The notes under the pieces were generated by a model. The model was not told the DNA's origin, ran no database searches, and was given only the letters and a program-made list of their open reading frames with translations. Shown in pieces: positions 56,903 through 64,000 of a stretch of DNA of 64,000 nucleotides. Both the position numbers and the translations under genes were made by a program. Position 1 is the first letter of the stretch. Each line of letters opens with the position of its first letter. This DNA is from a virus, in IMG/VR virus record IMGVR_UViG_3300027969_000058, positions 1-64,000 of that record. One strand, written 5' to 3'.

Positions 56903-57396
56903 AGTATAGGAAATTGTCCGTCAAGCCAGGCTTTGCAGTCTGACCAATTTTTATAAATGTGTGATTTTCCACCAGCTTCGATCCATTCTCGACAATTAGA
57001 GTGTCTATCGTCAATTAGGATATCTTCAGGACTTTTGCAGTATCGCCACTTGTCGTGACTAAATGGTCCAAAGAACACTGGAATACCGGGAAAGTGAGAA
57101 TTTGCCCACCACACTTTATCCTGTGCCGCAAATGGCATTGAGTAATCATGTGGTAATGCTGTTAAGAAATATAGTCCACATCCTGTCTTAGCATGATGTG
57201 TTCTACACCAATTAACTAATTCAGTAGCGCCGGCCATCAACGGCAAGTTACGATAGAAACGCATGTCGTCTTTAACTTTATCCCATTGTTCTTGTGGAAT
57301 ACGATCACCATCTTTGTTCCATCGTAGTTTAAGAACTTGTTGTGCGTGGGCATGCCAATCAGCAACAACATCGTCCATGTCTAAATAAATGTTCAT
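56899..57396 (-). CDS. 5'(3')-deoxyribonucleotidase (NT5C-like)
   Basis: 165 residues. HAD motif DMDDVVADW at 6-14 and SPEDILIDDRHSN at the second-metal site match NT5C/T4-type nucleotidases, which remove phosphate from dNMP. Downstream of the NrdA/NrdB set, fitting nucleotide-pool control. Confidence 0.85.
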   Translation of the reverse strand: MNIYLDMDDVVADWHAHAQQVLKLRWNKDGDRIPQEQWDKVKDDMRFYRNLPLMAGATELVNWCRTHHAKTGCGLYFLTALPHDYSMPFAAQDKVWWANSHFPGIPVFFGPFSHDKWRYCKSPEDILIDDRHSNCREWIEAGGKSHIYKNWSDCKAWLDGQFPIL

Positions 57397-57432
57397 GTAA
57401 ACATTATGCTTTCATCTGATAAAAAGATCAAG

Positions 57433-57738
57433 TTAATTGGCAAACACGTCCGGTGAACCAGCAGTAATTGCACCGCTGTCAGTTGAGTCGCCTACTCGTG
57501 CAACTGCAATGTTACCAACAAACACACTGCCTGAGCCAGCGTTAATTGCGGCAGAATGTGCAACACATCGTCTTCCACTTTTAATAGTATGAGCTGCTGT
57601 AGGATTTCCTACACATTCAACTGGAATACCATTGGCAAAGACATTAGCGCCTGCACCTGTTGGTCCTGTAACCGTAGTAGAACCGTCACAGCTATGTCCT
57701 GTAGTTGTTGGGTCTCCGTCTCTGGCTATTGCTGGCAT
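57433..57738 (-). CDS. PAAR-domain tip protein
   Basis: 101 residues of PAAR repeats (MPAIARDGDPTTTGHSCDGS, later RRCVAHSAAINAG). Caps the tail spike and helps pierce the cell envelope. Confidence 0.92.
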   Translation of the reverse strand: MPAIARDGDPTTTGHSCDGSTTVTGPTGAGANVFANGIPVECVGNPTAAHTIKSGRRCVAHSAAINAGSGSVFVGNIAVARVGDSTDSGAITAGSPDVFAN

Positions 57739-57743
57739 ATTGA

Positions 57744-58058
57744 TTAGGTAATTATACTGCCTGCTGATACTGGTTGAATACCAGTTGTTTGAAACAAGTA
57801 CTGTTCAGCAATTTCTTTTACGGTTGTTCCACTTAGCATCACGGCTGCTTTATTTATAGTATAGTCAGCTTCCGGAGTAACTGTCATCATCACTGGTGCC
57901 ATGGCCGGACCGTTTTTAGTCATAGCCAGCATAACCGGCCTTGCTATAGTGAAACTGGTCATGTCTTCTTTGACATATTTTCCAATGAGTTCATCGCCGG
58001 TGATTATTTTTAAACTTACGATATCACCCGCATCAAATTTTGATTTTTCTAATAGCAT
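57744..58058 (-). CDS. Sm-like small phage protein
   Basis: 104 residues from MLLEKSKFDAG, beginning just after the glutaredoxin stop. DIVSLKIITGDELIGKYVKE has the shape of an Sm/LSm strand-turn fold. Conserved in T4-like phages by memory only. Not a clear functional call. Confidence 0.55.
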   Translation of the reverse strand: MLLEKSKFDAGDIVSLKIITGDELIGKYVKEDMTSFTIARPVMLAMTKNGPAMAPVMMTVTPEADYTINKAAVMLSGTTVKEIAEQYLFQTTGIQPVSAGSIIT

Positions 58059-58059
58059 A

Positions 58060-58302
58060 TTAACCTTTAAGTGTGTTAAAAAATTCTTCGTCTTTATCAG
58101 CAAGGCCTTGAAAGCCTCCGGGCAATAGCACGCCGTCTTTAAAAATTTGTGGAACTGAGCGTAGTCCTTGATCTACTAAAAACTCTCGGGCACCAGGTTC
58201 ATCTTCCATTTTAATTACAGTAAATGGAATTTCTTTGCTTTCTAATAGTGCTTTTGTTCTGTCGCAAAATGGACAGTTATTTTTTGAATATACAGTTATC
58301 AT
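58060..58302 (-). CDS. Glutaredoxin
   Basis: 80 residues. Active-site CPFC (10-13), VPQIF cis-Pro loop, and GSQ-like C-terminus. Reduces NrdA. 18 bp from NrdB and preceded by a promoter. Confidence 0.95.
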   Translation of the reverse strand: MITVYSKNNCPFCDRTKALLESKEIPFTVIKMEDEPGAREFLVDQGLRSVPQIFKDGVLLPGGFQGLADKDEEFFNTLKG

Positions 58303-58318
58303 ATGATCTCCTTGTTAG

Positions 58319-58348
58319 ATTATAACACAGGCAGTGCATCATAGTCAA
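58319..58348 (-). promoter_or_regulatory. Sigma70 promoter TTGACT-18-TATAAT
   Basis: -35 at 58343-58348, -10 at 58319-58324; drives glutaredoxin. Overlaps the nrdB end. Confidence 0.65.
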
Positions 58349-59420
58349 GTGTTTCACTCATGATACCAATTACATAGTTTGTACTTTCGTTCTCTTGCAA
58401 TGCTGTCTGCTTCTTGCTGGTATCGACGTGCTTGTTAAACCAGGGAATAGGAGTTGACTTAGGAGCACTGGTTTGATACTTGATACCAATATCTTTTAAC
58501 GCACCGACTGCTGTGTAGTCAACAAAGTCACGTAAGATGTTTGCGTTGAGTCCAATAACTGGACCCATCTTAAACAAGTAAGTAGCCCATTCTTTTTCTT
58601 CACGGATAACATCTATGTACAATGCATACACTTCTGCTTCACATTCTTGTTTAGCTTCGGCAAAGCGAGGGTCTTCTTTGATTACTTGATTGATCAAATA
58701 CGCTGTCCAGCCTTTGTGTAGCAATTCATCTTGTAGGATCAAGCTGATGATGTTACCGTTGCCCATGAATATCTTATTCTCTACCATGGCCAATGAAGTT
58801 GCAAATGATACCATAAAGCGGAATGCTTCCAGCGCATAACTTGCATGTAACGCTAACCAGATTGCTTTGATATATTCCTTTTCAGGTATAACTTCGCCAA
58901 GTTCTTTACGACAGTTGATAACGTGTAGTTTGTCATAGTAGTTGCCTACTGAACTGGCCATGTCTACAATTTCTTTAGTGTCGTGAATAGTGTTAAACAC
59001 ATCCTTAGGCACATTGTAGATATTTCTAATTATATGACTGTAGCTTTTGCTGTGGATGTTGGTCTCGAAGAAACCCCAATTGTACATGAGTGCTTCTACT
59101 TCGGGGAGACTACACACAGGAGTGAATACCTGTGTTGGTCCACGACCTTGCAAACTATCAAGTGCTGTTTGACGTAGCAAGTTACTGGTGAAGATATGCT
59201 TGACTGCTTCACTTGCATCTTTAAAATCGTTTGAATCTTTAGTAAGACTGATCTCTTCTGGTTGCCAAAAGAAACCACGTGCTGTGGCTTCAAAGTCAGC
59301 AATTTTTTTGTATTTGATTTCTTCAAAGCGTTGAATGGTAACTGGGCCTGCTGGGTCCAAAAACATCTTACGATTTAAATAATCTGTTTTAGTTGTTAGA
59401 TTATATTGTTGTTTACTCAT
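58320..59420 (-). CDS. nrdB: Ribonucleotide reductase beta (NrdB, class I)
   Basis: 366 residues. Di-iron motifs EVEALMYNWGFFETNIHSK, EEIVDMA-type, LQDELLHKGWT and SYSHIIRNIYN. With NrdA makes deoxynucleotides. Overlaps the small coiled-coil gene at its start (59417-59420). Confidence 0.97.
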   Translation of the reverse strand: MSKQQYNLTTKTDYLNRKMFLDPAGPVTIQRFEEIKYKKIADFEATARGFFWQPEEISLTKDSNDFKDASEAVKHIFTSNLLRQTALDSLQGRGPTQVFTPVCSLPEVEALMYNWGFFETNIHSKSYSHIIRNIYNVPKDVFNTIHDTKEIVDMASSVGNYYDKLHVINCRKELGEVIPEKEYIKAIWLALHASYALEAFRFMVSFATSLAMVENKIFMGNGNIISLILQDELLHKGWTAYLINQVIKEDPRFAEAKQECEAEVYALYIDVIREEKEWATYLFKMGPVIGLNANILRDFVDYTAVGALKDIGIKYQTSAPKSTPIPWFNKHVDTSKKQTALQENESTNYVIGIMSETLDYDALPVL

Positions 59421-59614
59421 TGATGTCCTCTGTGAATTAATTGATTAACCATGTTGAGATCAAACTCCAACTTAGAGATTCGATCTCGTGCCTGTTGATA
59501 TTCTTCACTGTGAACATCGCCGTTGTTTACCACAATATCTAAATACATCTCTGCGGCACGGTCGTGTGCTGTTTTAATATCGTGTTCTAATAATACTCTT
59601 CTATCTTTTAACAT
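59417..59614 (-). CDS. Small coiled-coil protein (paralogue of 13383-13571)
   Basis: 65 residues, MLKDRRVLLEHDIKTAHDRA... ending HRGHQ. Shares helical pattern and GHQ end with the 62-residue protein at 13383. ATGA overlap with NrdB and 9 bp from NrdA, so it lies inside the reductase operon. Confidence 0.78.
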   Translation of the reverse strand: MLKDRRVLLEHDIKTAHDRAAEMYLDIVVNNGDVHSEEYQQARDRISKLEFDLNMVNQLIHRGHQ

Positions 59615-59623
59615 GTCAATTCC

Positions 59624-61981
59624 TTATAGTTTACAACTTTCGCAGTCCTCTTCGAATAGGTCTAATTCGCTAATAACGCCATTACGACCGTTAAGAGAGT
59701 GCCCATTAACATATGACTCAGCAATAGCATCTACTAAAACTTTGCTACCTGCTTTGTTAATTAAACTATAGTAAAACGTTTTCAATCCCCAGTAGTGACT
59801 TTGCATCAAGTTCTTAGCAATCAACGTAGTTGGTACTTTACGATCTGGAAAATGTGCAGGATTATAGAATGTATTAGTTGAAATACTTTGATCAACGTAG
59901 GCAGCAATAACTGCGGCTGTTTTTAAATAGCCGTCGCAGTTTTTTTGTTCCCACATTAGTTGATACTTGTTCTTCAATTTGTGATACTCAGGAACAACTT
60001 GTGTAAATGATCCTGCTTTGCTTTCTTTTGTACTAATCAAGCTCATAGGCATTTCAATACCATTAGTACTGTTGATAACAACACTACTTGATTCAACTGG
60101 AGCAACTGCCATTTGTGTAGCATTACGAACACCATGTTCTTTCATGTTAACACGCAAGGTTTCCCAATCAAGTTCTGGAGTAAAGTCTGCAAGCTCATTA
60201 ACACCTGTAGCACGTAGTTCCCAGGGAAAGGTGCCTTGACCATATCGTGTACGATCACTGCCTTCACAACGGCCGCGTTCTTTAGCCAGTTCAACCGATG
60301 CCTCAGTTAGGTAGTAGGATTGATGTTCCATCCATGTTTTAACTTCAGCTAAAGAGTCTTGCTCTCCATACTTAAGACTTCGCTTGGCATGCCAGTAAGC
60401 AAGATTAGTGATACCAATTCCCAATGGGCGGATTTCATCATTGCTTAACTTCGACTGAATTGATAAGAAATCTTGATAGTCCAGTATATTATTGAGGCTT
60501 CTATGTAAAATGCGACAAGCCCTGCGCATATCTTCAGGATTACGGAAGGCTCCCCAATTAATGGAACCAAGAGTGCATAAAGCGATGCGGCCATCAGCAT
60601 CATCGAGACGCTTAAAAGACTTAGTAGGTAATAATATTTCACAGCATAGGTTACTCTGGTAAATTGTATGATACTCAGGATCAAATGGTCCTTGTTTCAT
60701 CACGTTGTCAATAAACACAAGATAGATACGTCCTGTGTCAGTGCGCTCTTTTAGTATGCCACTTTTGAATACTTCTTCAGCACTCATAGTCTTAGTACGC
60801 AGGCCCGGAGTACGTTCGTACTTTACATACAGCTCTTCAAAACGAGCCGTGTTTTGATAGAAGGCTTCGTACAAGTCAGGTACTTCGTTGGGATCAAAGA
60901 ATGTTATTTGTTCTTTGTTTTTAAATCGTCTCCAGAAGAAAGCACTAAGCACAACCCCATAATCCATATGACGGACTCGGGTTTCTTCTGTTCCTTGGTT
61001 GTTCTTAAGCACAATAAGATCATCAAACTGGTGATGCCAAATAGGATAAAATACAGTAGCACTTGCATTACGAATACCTCCTTGTGAACATGATCGTAAA
61101 TCTCCGAACCATTTCTTTAAGAAAGGTATCATACCAGTATGCATGATTTCGCCACCTCTGATGGGACTACCCAGGGGACGTAGTCTGCCAATCTCTAAAC
61201 CAATGCCCGCACGTTTACTGGCATACTTGGCCATCATTTCACCAGAAGCGAAAATACTATCCAAGTCATCATCACTGCGAATAAGTACGCACGAACTGAA
61301 TTGCTTAGTAGGGGTACCGAGACCAGCAAGGACAGGGGTAGCAAGAGTAAATAATCCATCAGATGCTGCATTGTAGTATTCCTTTATATATTTCATTCGA
61401 GCACTGTTAGGCTCTTCTTTGTGAAATACTGTTGCGGCAGCGATCATATATCTAATCTGAGGAGTCTCGTATGTTTGTTTAGTACTACGGTTTTTAACTA
61501 AGTATTTCTCTATTAATTGTTCAATAGCGGCATAACCATACTGCTCATCTTTGCTATGATCCAGCATGTCATTCATCTTGTTCCAGTCTTCTTCACCATA
61601 CCATTCCAGTAGCTCTGCTGTGTATAAGCCAGTGGCCACATTGGTCTTTACAATCTCGTAAAGGTGAGGAGGTTCGTAACTGCCATAAACATCCTTACGC
61701 AACATTGATACTCGTTGCTTGCCTGCTACGTATTGATAGTTAACATGCCCAACATCTGGATTTGATTCTACGTCGATCAAATCAACGATTGCTCGCAGTG
61801 TAATTTCGTCAATTTCTTTAGTTGTAATACCGTCATAAAAATGAGGCTGACTTTTAATTTCAATCATTGACTGACTAACATCTGCTATACTACTACATAC
61901 TTTTGCAATTTGTGTTTGCCATTTTTCAATTGTCAGCGTTTCTTTTGCTCCGCTTCTCTTAATTACAGTTATGTTAGTCAT
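59624..61981 (-). CDS. nrdA: Ribonucleotide reductase alpha (NrdA, class I)
   Basis: 785 residues. Substrate-site SSCVLIRSDDD and CCEILLP Cys pair, loop LCTLGSINWGA, and C-terminal redox CESC in DLFEEDCESCKL. ATP-cone region at the N-terminus (VIKRSGAKETL...). Class Ia enzyme reduced by glutaredoxin, encoded nearby. Confidence 0.98.
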   Translation of the reverse strand: MTNITVIKRSGAKETLTIEKWQTQIAKVCSSIADVSQSMIEIKSQPHFYDGITTKEIDEITLRAIVDLIDVESNPDVGHVNYQYVAGKQRVSMLRKDVYGSYEPPHLYEIVKTNVATGLYTAELLEWYGEEDWNKMNDMLDHSKDEQYGYAAIEQLIEKYLVKNRSTKQTYETPQIRYMIAAATVFHKEEPNSARMKYIKEYYNAASDGLFTLATPVLAGLGTPTKQFSSCVLIRSDDDLDSIFASGEMMAKYASKRAGIGLEIGRLRPLGSPIRGGEIMHTGMIPFLKKWFGDLRSCSQGGIRNASATVFYPIWHHQFDDLIVLKNNQGTEETRVRHMDYGVVLSAFFWRRFKNKEQITFFDPNEVPDLYEAFYQNTARFEELYVKYERTPGLRTKTMSAEEVFKSGILKERTDTGRIYLVFIDNVMKQGPFDPEYHTIYQSNLCCEILLPTKSFKRLDDADGRIALCTLGSINWGAFRNPEDMRRACRILHRSLNNILDYQDFLSIQSKLSNDEIRPLGIGITNLAYWHAKRSLKYGEQDSLAEVKTWMEHQSYYLTEASVELAKERGRCEGSDRTRYGQGTFPWELRATGVNELADFTPELDWETLRVNMKEHGVRNATQMAVAPVESSSVVINSTNGIEMPMSLISTKESKAGSFTQVVPEYHKLKNKYQLMWEQKNCDGYLKTAAVIAAYVDQSISTNTFYNPAHFPDRKVPTTLIAKNLMQSHYWGLKTFYYSLINKAGSKVLVDAIAESYVNGHSLNGRNGVISELDLFEEDCESCKL

Positions 61982-62044
61982 ATTTTATTCTCAGTGTCTT
62001 TCTTACTGCTCATGCAGTACAATATTTTTAATTTAGAAAACTAT

Positions 62045-62479
62045 TTAGTGAAGAGGTGGCATCACATATATCTTTAAATTGGATAGCGTTTTTGGTAGGG
62101 TTTTAGCGGGAATCCAGCCGGTTTCGTCGAAGCCGTAGACCTTATCATTTATGTATAACAAATAATACACTGTTTTATTGATTATGTCAATAGATATTTT
62201 TATCAAAGGTTTAGCGTTTTCAAAGTGCGTAGTTAATTGTAGAGTGTAACAGATTGCCAGTATAATATTGAATTGACAATATTCATTTTCATCTATGAGT
62301 TCCCACGGTGTGGGCCAACGACTTTGATCATATGGATCGGTATAAACTTTTACGTGGGGTAATTTTTTAAAATATAAATGAACATCATCCAATGGAGTAG
62401 ATGATGTTTCGAGTTGTTGCCTAAATGCAAACCAATCTGCAAGACGCTGTGCTGTTTTTTGCTCGATTGGTTTGAACAT
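62045..62479 (-). CDS. Unrecognised protein next to the tail spike
   Basis: 144 residues, MFKPIEQKTAQRLADWFAFR, then LTTHFENAKPLIKISIDIINKTVYYLLY. One-base overlap with the tail-spike gene (62479). Possibly a chaperone or accessory of the spike; no family recognised. Confidence 0.55.
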   Translation of the reverse strand: MFKPIEQKTAQRLADWFAFRQQLETSSTPLDDVHLYFKKLPHVKVYTDPYDQSRWPTPWELIDENEYCQFNIILAICYTLQLTTHFENAKPLIKISIDIINKTVYYLLYINDKVYGFDETGWIPAKTLPKTLSNLKIYVMPPLH

Positions 62480-64000
62480 TAACTAAGTGCAGAGTAGGCA
62501 TAGGTGAATGTGCTGGTATTGTCACCTGTGTTGGCATTGGTATAATAAATTACTATTGATTTAATACTTGAACTTGTAACTAAGGATGCTTGTAATAATA
62601 AATTACTGTCTTCACCATCTGCACCTACATACTCATACTCGTCAACAAGTTGAACATTGTTATTAGTTTTGTCAACTGCAATATGTAACGTGCCTTTTTT
62701 CATCTGTGTGTATTCAGTACTTTGAAAAACATAGTCAATTTTAAAACCAGACGATGTGTTCAACGGAAAGCGTACAAGTATTGCAGGGGAGGTAGTTGGC
62801 AATAATGTAATTGTATTTGTTTTAGTTTCCTGAAATAATACATGACCTTCAACTTCGGGTAAGTATGCTTCTGATAGATTATGTGTTGCTAAATCATTAA
62901 TTACATTACCTTGGTCGGCTCGGTCAAAGCTGTCTTGGCTTGAGCTGTTGCCTGCTGACAAGAATGAAATTTGTGCGTACACATTATTGCTGTTACCGCC
63001 AAAGTTGTTACCTACGTTGACAAATGTATTCCCGATAGATCGATTGCCATAGCCTGTTTCAACAATAATACCCTGTTGACAAACTTTGTCAAATAAGCTG
63101 TTTGAAATGATATTCTTTCTTGGGCCATAATCTGTAGAGCCTTCGCCAAATCCAATACCTTTGTATAGCGTTTTAAAAATACAGCCTTCAAACTGATTGT
63201 TAATAATATCGGTATTAGAGTATATTGCGTAAGTAAATCCTTCTGCTTGAAATCCAGTAAACTTATTACGTTCGCAAGTAACCAACGAGCTCTTAGCAGT
63301 CATTTCCAATGCCACGCTGTTGTCGATAGGGGTACCAGGACTCCAAGGAGCAGCGTCTGGAAGTAAGTCAGGAGTCCATGGACCCAGAGCTTTAATATTA
63401 ATAAATTCGCTATCCTTAACATTTTTAAAGTCGAATGCTCTTACAGAAGTTAAGTTAGTTGCAACTGAAAAATCCTTAAACAAAATATTCTTAGGTTGAT
63501 TATTAGCAGTAGTGGACCCATCAGTTCCTTTTGTTACTTTAGTAGATGTGTCATTAATAAATGTAAATGCTGATACAGTGTTGAATACTGGATATGTTGC
63601 CGAAGTTGACGACAATGTAAATGTTAAATCGTTAGCAGGAGTACTGCCACCTAATGCGTTTCCTAAGATTTTAATTGTATCACCAACCGCATACCCGCTG
63701 CCGCTGTGTACTATAGAAAAATTCATAGATGCGGCTGCATAAGAAGTGCCTGTGCCAGTTTTAGTAACTGTGATAATTGCTCCGGAACCCGAGCCTGTAA
63801 GTGTTGTTGTAGCACAATTAGTATATGTACCTGCGGTTGTTACACTGGTACCTGCTCGAGTTAAAGTAGTTTCCGTATTGATACCACCTTTGATAAAATT
63901 AAACACAGTTTTGCCAATGCCACTGCCCACTAATCGAACATTGCTTGGAATGTACAATGTGCCAGTAATCTTATATGTACCAGGGTCGAATTCCAATGCA
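62479..64000 (-). CDS. Tail-spike/fibre with right-handed beta-helix (partial)
   Basis: At least 505 residues, and open at the window edge, so the 5' end lies outside. EFDPGTYKITGTLYIPSNVRLVGSG is the first rung of a pectate-lyase-like parallel beta-helix; later rungs ENNxF/GNTF/SNSLF repeat (NNQFEGCIFK, ISNSLFDKVC). C-terminal part is a Ser/Thr-rich trimerisation-like region. Binds or cuts surface polysaccharide. Confidence 0.8.
   Translation of the reverse strand, partial: ALEFDPGTYKITGTLYIPSNVRLVGSGIGKTVFNFIKGGINTETTLTRAGTSVTTAGTYTNCATTTLTGSGSGAIITVTKTGTGTSYAAASMNFSIVHSGSGYAVGDTIKILGNALGGSTPANDLTFTLSSTSATYPVFNTVSAFTFINDTSTKVTKGTDGSTTANNQPKNILFKDFSVATNLTSVRAFDFKNVKDSEFINIKALGPWTPDLLPDAAPWSPGTPIDNSVALEMTAKSSLVTCERNKFTGFQAEGFTYAIYSNTDIINNQFEGCIFKTLYKGIGFGEGSTDYGPRKNIISNSLFDKVCQQGIIVETGYGNRSIGNTFVNVGNNFGGNSNNVYAQISFLSAGNSSSQDSFDRADQGNVINDLATHNLSEAYLPEVEGHVLFQETKTNTITLLPTTSPAILVRFPLNTSSGFKIDYVFQSTEYTQMKKGTLHIAVDKTNNNVQLVDEYEYVGADGEDSNLLLQASLVTSSSIKSIVIYYTNANTGDNTSTFTYAYSALS

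Noticed and set aside
1-64000. Integrase, attachment site or prophage boundary
   Set aside because: No recombinase, att-like repeat or host flanking gene was seen; contents fit a lytic T4-like phage.

Overview
This looks like part of the genome of a large, tailed, T4-like bacteriophage. Phage hallmarks are a PAAR tip protein, a SleB-type lysin, a beta-helix tail spike, DexA-type exonuclease, NrdA/NrdB/glutaredoxin, phage Hsp20 and ribosomal protein S21. It also carries 35 tRNA genes and a tmRNA. Several features point to a Gram-negative, probably alphaproteobacterial, host: a circularly permuted tmRNA, ROSE-like RNA thermometers, a heme oxygenase/bilin reductase pair, a Rickettsia-17-kDa-like surface antigen and outer-membrane lipoproteins. 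The host itself cannot be proved from the sequence. Nearly all genes are on the minus strand. Plus-strand genes sit in two metabolic patches (4.1-10.1 kb and 25.5-27.9 kb).

Layout. 0-16.8 kb: accessory metabolism, with a Rieske oxygenase, PP-loop ATPases, fatty-acid desaturases, GNAT-like proteins, a methyltransferase, an AMP-forming acyl ligase, a nitroreductase and several 2-oxoglutarate/Fe(II) oxygenases. These are followed by small enzymes (kinase, metallophosphoesterase, dual-specificity phosphatase, SprT-like protease) and a TROVE/Ro60-like protein with a long 5' leader. 17.1-30.5 kb: 34 minus-strand tRNA genes, all with encoded CCA. Between them lie RNA polymerase omega, a flavin halogenase, three CDGSH-like mini-proteins, a radical SAM enzyme, three desaturases, more oxygenases and several structured RNA segments. 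Together with one tRNA at 34.4 kb they read all 20 amino acids. 30.7-34.1 kb: small genes, a ketoacyl synthase and a second PP-loop enzyme. 34.1-34.6 kb: the permuted tmRNA with tRNA-Arg inside its spacer. 34.6-38.8 kb: an acidic-amino-acid module (solute-binding protein, Na+/dicarboxylate symporter, Asp/Glu racemase, glutamine-amidotransferase-like protein). 38.9-42.7 kb: exported collagen-like and Asn-rich proteins. 43-50 kb: bilin synthesis and proteostasis (DnaK, Hsp20, ClpS, HO, bilin reductase), DexA and S21. 50-56 kb: membrane, lipoprotein and lysis genes plus IscU/IscA. 56-64 kb: histone-H1-like protein, nucleotidase, PAAR, the glutaredoxin/NrdB/NrdA block and a tail-spike gene running off the end.

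The genes suggest a phage that takes over translation (tRNAs, tmRNA, S21), transcription (omega), protein folding and degradation (DnaK, Hsp20, ClpS), iron-sulfur assembly, acidic amino-acid uptake and membrane or lipid chemistry. Fifteen sigma70-type promoters were found by eye, fourteen of them with a 17-bp spacer; they precede mainly the tRNA/tmRNA, omega and small takeover-type genes.
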